Shown one piece after another: positions 60,418 through 64,000 of a stretch of 64,000 nt of DNA. Source of the DNA: Ponticaulis sp. Lineage in GTDB: Bacteria > Pseudomonadota > Alphaproteobacteria > Caulobacterales > Hyphomonadaceae. A program made the translations under genes and the position numbers. The DNA is taken from assembly GCA_002701295.1 (NCBI GenBank), contig NZUJ01000075.1, forward strand, positions 1 to 64,000. The letters are read 5' to 3'. The notes under the pieces were generated by a model. It did no database searches. It was not told the origin of the DNA and worked only from the letters and a program-made list of their open reading frames with translations. Numbering within the stretch: the first letter of the stretch is position 1; the number at the start of each line of letters is the position of its first letter.

Positions 60418-60816
60418 TCAGGCTTTCCGTTTCAGAAACTTCAGCCCCGACCAGTCGGCATCCACTGCGCAGACTTTCACATCCACCCAGCCGGTCGGAA
60501 GTATGATTGTGCGGAGATCGTCTTCAGTCAGATCCACAAACAGTTTTGACGACTTCTTCGGCCAGCTCACCCAAAGCATGCCGCCAGATGCGAGCTGAGA
60601 TAAAGCCAGTCCGACCGATGCGGTGAGGTCTGCCCTGGTGCCACAAAACAGATGGACGATCTCCGCCGGGCCGGTGGTGACATAGTCGACGCCTTGGGCT
60701 CCGCTAATGAGATCAGAATAATGAGCAGGCGGATTCATGGGCAGCACGCGCATACCGGGCTTCATGCCCAATTTCTGGAAGAGCGGTTTTCCCGAATATC
60801 CGTGCGCTTGTGGCAT
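60418..60816 (-). CDS. DUF3052-type protein
   Basis: GYSGKPLFQKLGMKPGMRVLPMNPP; GGMLWVSWPKKSS. Confidence 0.7.
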   Translation of the reverse strand: MPQAHGYSGKPLFQKLGMKPGMRVLPMNPPAHYSDLISGAQGVDYVTTGPAEIVHLFCGTRADLTASVGLALSQLASGGMLWVSWPKKSSKLFVDLTEDDLRTIILPTGWVDVKVCAVDADWSGLKFLKRKA

Positions 60817-60837
60817 TCACCCTCCCCGGTTTAGCCT

Positions 60838-61827
60838 TTAGAGACCCTCTGCCACCTCAGCGATGATTTCAAGCGACCTGAAGCGTTTCGCTGTATCCCA
60901 GGTGTCAGTCGCTATGATCAACTCATCGGCCTGCGTTCGCGCCTTGAACGCCTGAAGACCTTCGCGAACTGTTTCCGGACAACCGACAACGGAACATTCC
61001 ATCATGGTTTGCGCCTGCGCCTTTTCGCGAGGCGACCAATATTCATCTATATTTTCAATGGGCGGCTTCATTTCATAGCGCTGCCCCCGAAAAAGGTCGG
61101 CGACCGACATTTTCGATGACGATGACAGGAAGTCTGCTTCCTCGTCAGTTTCCGCAGCAACAATGGACAGCGCCGCCATCGCATAGGGCTCCGACAGCTG
61201 CTCAGAGGGTTTGAACCGTTCCCGATAAAGCTTCAGAGCAACATCAAGCGCTTGTGGCGCAAAGTGAGACGCAAAAGCATAAGGCAGGCCAAGCTCAGCG
61301 GCGAGCTGCGCGCCGAACAGACTGGACCCAAGAATCCAGATCGGCACATTCGTACCCGAACCCGGAACGGCTTCGAGTTTCTGGCCCTCCTGCGTCTCTC
61401 CTAGAAATGACTGCAGTTCCAAAACATCCTGCGGGAAACGTTCTGCGCTCATGTGATCGCGGCGCAGCGCCCGGGCCAGCGTTCCGCCATCTGTGCCTGG
61501 TGCGCGGCCAAGCCCCAGGTCAATTCGACCGGGAAAGAGCTCAGCTAATGTCCCGAACTGCTCGGCAATGACGTAAGGCGTATGGTTTGGCAACATGACA
61601 CCGCCAGCGCCGACGCGAATGCGCGAAGTCGCCGCCGCGATATGGCCGATCACAACAGGTGTCGCGGCCGTCACAATAGCAGGCATGTTGTGGTGCTCGG
61701 CCACCCATAGGCGCTCAAAGCCAAGCCGTTCTGCATGAATACCGAGATCGCGGGCATGCATGAGAGCATCGCGCCGCGTGGAGCCCTGACGTACACGGCC
61801 AAGCTCTAGAAGAGAGAGTTTTGTCAT
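60838..61827 (-). CDS. LLM class flavin-dependent oxidoreductase
   Basis: [79 protein letters not shown]. Confidence 0.93.
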   Translation of the reverse strand: MTKLSLLELGRVRQGSTRRDALMHARDLGIHAERLGFERLWVAEHHNMPAIVTAATPVVIGHIAAATSRIRVGAGGVMLPNHTPYVIAEQFGTLAELFPGRIDLGLGRAPGTDGGTLARALRRDHMSAERFPQDVLELQSFLGETQEGQKLEAVPGSGTNVPIWILGSSLFGAQLAAELGLPYAFASHFAPQALDVALKLYRERFKPSEQLSEPYAMAALSIVAAETDEEADFLSSSSKMSVADLFRGQRYEMKPPIENIDEYWSPREKAQAQTMMECSVVGCPETVREGLQAFKARTQADELIIATDTWDTAKRFRSLEIIAEVAEGL

Positions 61828-61944
61828 TCCGGAAATATGGAACTGCGAGGGTTCGAATGAAAGCCGGAACTCAGAAAGTCGCTCTAAACCGTCAGATCAG
61901 CAAACGTTACACATGGTTGAAATGTCATCAGATCCAGATGGAAC

Positions 61945-62142
61945 TCAATCAATGCCTTGCGGATAAATTCTGTCACGCTGCGCGCGCTCGAACTGACGGT
62001 CCGCCCTGTCTAAACGCGCCTGTTCAGCGGTTGTCGCTTCAGCGCTGTCCGCGACCTGAACGGAACTGGAGGACGTTGATGCGCACGCGACAAGAAAGAG
62101 TGATCCGAGTACAATTGCTGCAGATGCCTTGAAGATCGACAT
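61945..62142 (-). CDS. Small lipoprotein (65 aa)
   Basis: MSIFKASAAIVLGSLFLVACASTSSSS lipobox; AGGAGGA SD upstream. Confidence 0.65.
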   Translation of the reverse strand: MSIFKASAAIVLGSLFLVACASTSSSSVQVADSAEATTAEQARLDRADRQFERAQRDRIYPQGID

Positions 62143-62225
62143 GTTCTGTCCTCCTTTTTCTGAACAGAGGATAACTCGAAACCGGCGTAAAATCAAATCA
62201 GGGTTGTATGAGTAACGAACAGCCT

Positions 62226-62909
62226 TCAGGACCAGTATTGATTGATCTTGTCTTGCCAGTCGAGCGGCTTTGGCTGCGCAGTCGGCCATTTCAGGTCCTG
62301 CATCTCCAGCATTTTTTGATAGGCTGGTCGCGCACGGGTTAAGTCGACAATTCGCGCGATATTGGGCCAAAGCCACATGGGCTGGCCAAGGCTGCGCGTC
62401 CAACGCGCAAACTCGGTCAGATAAATGTCCAGCGCAGAAAAACCTGATGGCAGGAAACTCTCCTGAGAAAGGTTGGCGTCCAGAAAATCGCATTGACGCT
62501 CCAGCTTGATTTCTGCGCTTTCGCGCAATCTGCGCTGCATATCCCAGTCACCTGTCCACAGTTCCGGATGGACAGCTTCGAGAATCGCCATTTTCGGAGT
62601 GGTCGTCAGATAAAACAGCCATTGAAGGAAGCGAGCATGGTCGTTCGATCCATATGGCGGCATCAGATGCGCAGCGCCGCTCTTCGTCAGAAGGTGGAGG
62701 ACAATGGCGCCAGTTTCGAACACAACCAATGTCCCATCCTGCAGGGCGGGAACACGCGTGGAGACTTCAATCTCCGCCTGCCCCAGAATTCCGGCCTCAT
62801 GCGTGGCCTGGTCAAGCGGCTTCAATTGATAGGGAAAACCGGCCTCTTCGATCACCGCATGCGGTATCGTGGCTGTCGAACCTCGAGAGAAATGCAGGAC
62901 AAACGACAT
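62226..62909 (-). CDS. Glutathione S-transferase family protein
   Basis: SRGSTATIPHAVIEEAGFPYQLKPLD...STRVPALQDGTLVVFETGAIVLHLL. Confidence 0.85.
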   Translation of the reverse strand: MSFVLHFSRGSTATIPHAVIEEAGFPYQLKPLDQATHEAGILGQAEIEVSTRVPALQDGTLVVFETGAIVLHLLTKSGAAHLMPPYGSNDHARFLQWLFYLTTTPKMAILEAVHPELWTGDWDMQRRLRESAEIKLERQCDFLDANLSQESFLPSGFSALDIYLTEFARWTRSLGQPMWLWPNIARIVDLTRARPAYQKMLEMQDLKWPTAQPKPLDWQDKINQYWS

Positions 62910-62986
62910 GAGGACTGTTCCGATTCATGATAGTTCTATCGCACAGACCTCAAAATTTCGTCTTAAAACAATTGCGTAAATTGCAT

Positions 62987-63712
62987 TCATTCTGGCTGAT
63001 ACGCGGGATCGTTTACCTTGGGGGTTAGCGTGGCAATGTAAGCCACAACATCGTCGATTGCCTGTTCATCAACAAGCACACGCGCCATGGGCATCATCCG
63101 GGCGCCGGCCTGATCCTTTGGGTTAGCGCCGCGCAAGCCAGATTTGAAATTTTCCAGCTGTAGCTTGAGATACCACGGGTCCTGCCCTGTCAGACTTGGT
63201 CCACCCATGTTCTGATCACCTTCTGCCTGCTGACCGTGGCAAAGGGCACAAGGTTGATAGAGAGCTGCCCCGACCTCAGCATCGCCCTCGACCGTATTGT
63301 CAGTATCAGTTGTATTCGGCAGGGACGTCAGATAAGCGACGAGATCTTCGACGGCTTGTTCATCGGGTATTGTGGTCGCCATTACCCGCATCATCTGCGC
63401 GCCGCGATTGTCGGTATTGCTGGCGCGAATATTGTTCATGAACGCACCGAGTTGATGGCGCAGATACCAGTCATTCAGCCCGTTGAGTTTCGGAGCGCCG
63501 ATGCTCTCAATACCTTCTGCATCGATGCCGTGACAATTCGCACATAAATTGTACCGCATTTTTCCGGCAAACGGATCGCCCGGCCTTAATAGATTGTCTT
63601 CTATCTGCGGGGACGCCTGTGCGGTTTCCTGACTGGACGCGGCTTGTGCACCAAGCCCACAAACCAGTCCCGCGATCAGAAGATACGTCTTCACCACTGC
63701 ACAACCCTCCAC
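62987..63712 (-). CDS. Di-haem c-type cytochrome
   Basis: Two CxxCH motifs (LCANCHG, PCALCHG) in duplicated cytochrome c domains; signal peptide. Confidence 0.9.
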   Translation of the reverse strand: MEGCAVVKTYLLIAGLVCGLGAQAASSQETAQASPQIEDNLLRPGDPFAGKMRYNLCANCHGIDAEGIESIGAPKLNGLNDWYLRHQLGAFMNNIRASNTDNRGAQMMRVMATTIPDEQAVEDLVAYLTSLPNTTDTDNTVEGDAEVGAALYQPCALCHGQQAEGDQNMGGPSLTGQDPWYLKLQLENFKSGLRGANPKDQAGARMMPMARVLVDEQAIDDVVAYIATLTPKVNDPAYQPE

Positions 63713-63763
63713 TTATTGACTTTTTGTCAACAGAGCCAGATACGCTGAAAATTGCAAGGCAAA

Positions 63764-64000
63764 TCAGTTGACAGGTTCGTCAGGCGCCATCTTTTCGGCA
63801 AGCTGGATTGACGCAATATACGCGACCACATCGTCAATCGCCTGCTCATCGGGAAGCGTCAGAGACATAGGGCGCATCATCTTGCCTTTCTCATCGCGAT
63901 CATCCGAGCCGCGTATGCCAGCCTGAAAATTCTGGAGTTGCCGCTTCAGGTAATACGGACGCTGCCCGGCCAGACGCGGCGTGCCAATCGATGGGATGCC
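63764..64000 (-). CDS. C-terminal part of a second cytochrome c (5' end outside window)
   Basis: Minus-strand frame ends ...GKMMRPMSLTLPDEQAIDDVVAYIASIQLAEKMAPDEPVN*, matching the C-terminal half of the 62987-63712 protein. Confidence 0.75.
   Translation of the reverse strand, partial: GIPSIGTPRLAGQRPYYLKRQLQNFQAGIRGSDDRDEKGKMMRPMSLTLPDEQAIDDVVAYIASIQLAEKMAPDEPVN

Overview
The window looks like part of an alphaproteobacterial chromosome. The group is probably marine and Hyphomonadaceae/Caulobacterales-like; that is inferred from gene content only. Main blocks, left to right: (1) the 3' end of an FG-GAP-type protein; (2) a cytochrome bd locus, cydDC divergent from cydAB, plus a 49-aa cydX missing from the ORF track; (3) an MBL-fold hydrolase/SulP operon behind a near-perfect 28-bp palindrome; (4) a pectin/galacturonate utilisation locus of about 26 kb. 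The locus includes a TonB-dependent receptor, GH43, a 2-keto-4-pentenoate hydratase-like protein, PL1-like pectate lyase, a LacI regulator, KduD, KdgK, esterases, a sialidase-fold protein, GH95, UxaC, UxaA, a UxuB/UxaB-like dehydrogenase, a TRAP transporter, a cupin lipoprotein, KDPG aldolase and a ROK kinase. Four promoter regions in it share a TGACACCGGT-based operator, the likely target of the LacI regulator. (5) Housekeeping genes and a tRNA-Met(CAT); (6) an orphan ExbD, a VIT/VWA/DUF2135-like protein carrying a TonB-receptor-like VVTGSR motif, and a TonB-like protein with a 12-copy hexanucleotide repeat; (7) ABC-F, alpha/beta hydrolase and MFS genes; (8) an approximately 1830-aa PPC/RTX protein whose serralysin-like domain has lost the HExxH zinc site; (9) an MCP, small enzymes, and tandem c-type cytochromes running off the right edge. 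Best candidates for new biology are the pseudo-serralysin RTX protein, the VIT/VWA-ExbD-TonB-like cluster, and the pectin regulon with its unusual members. All family calls come from reading the translations; no database searches were run.
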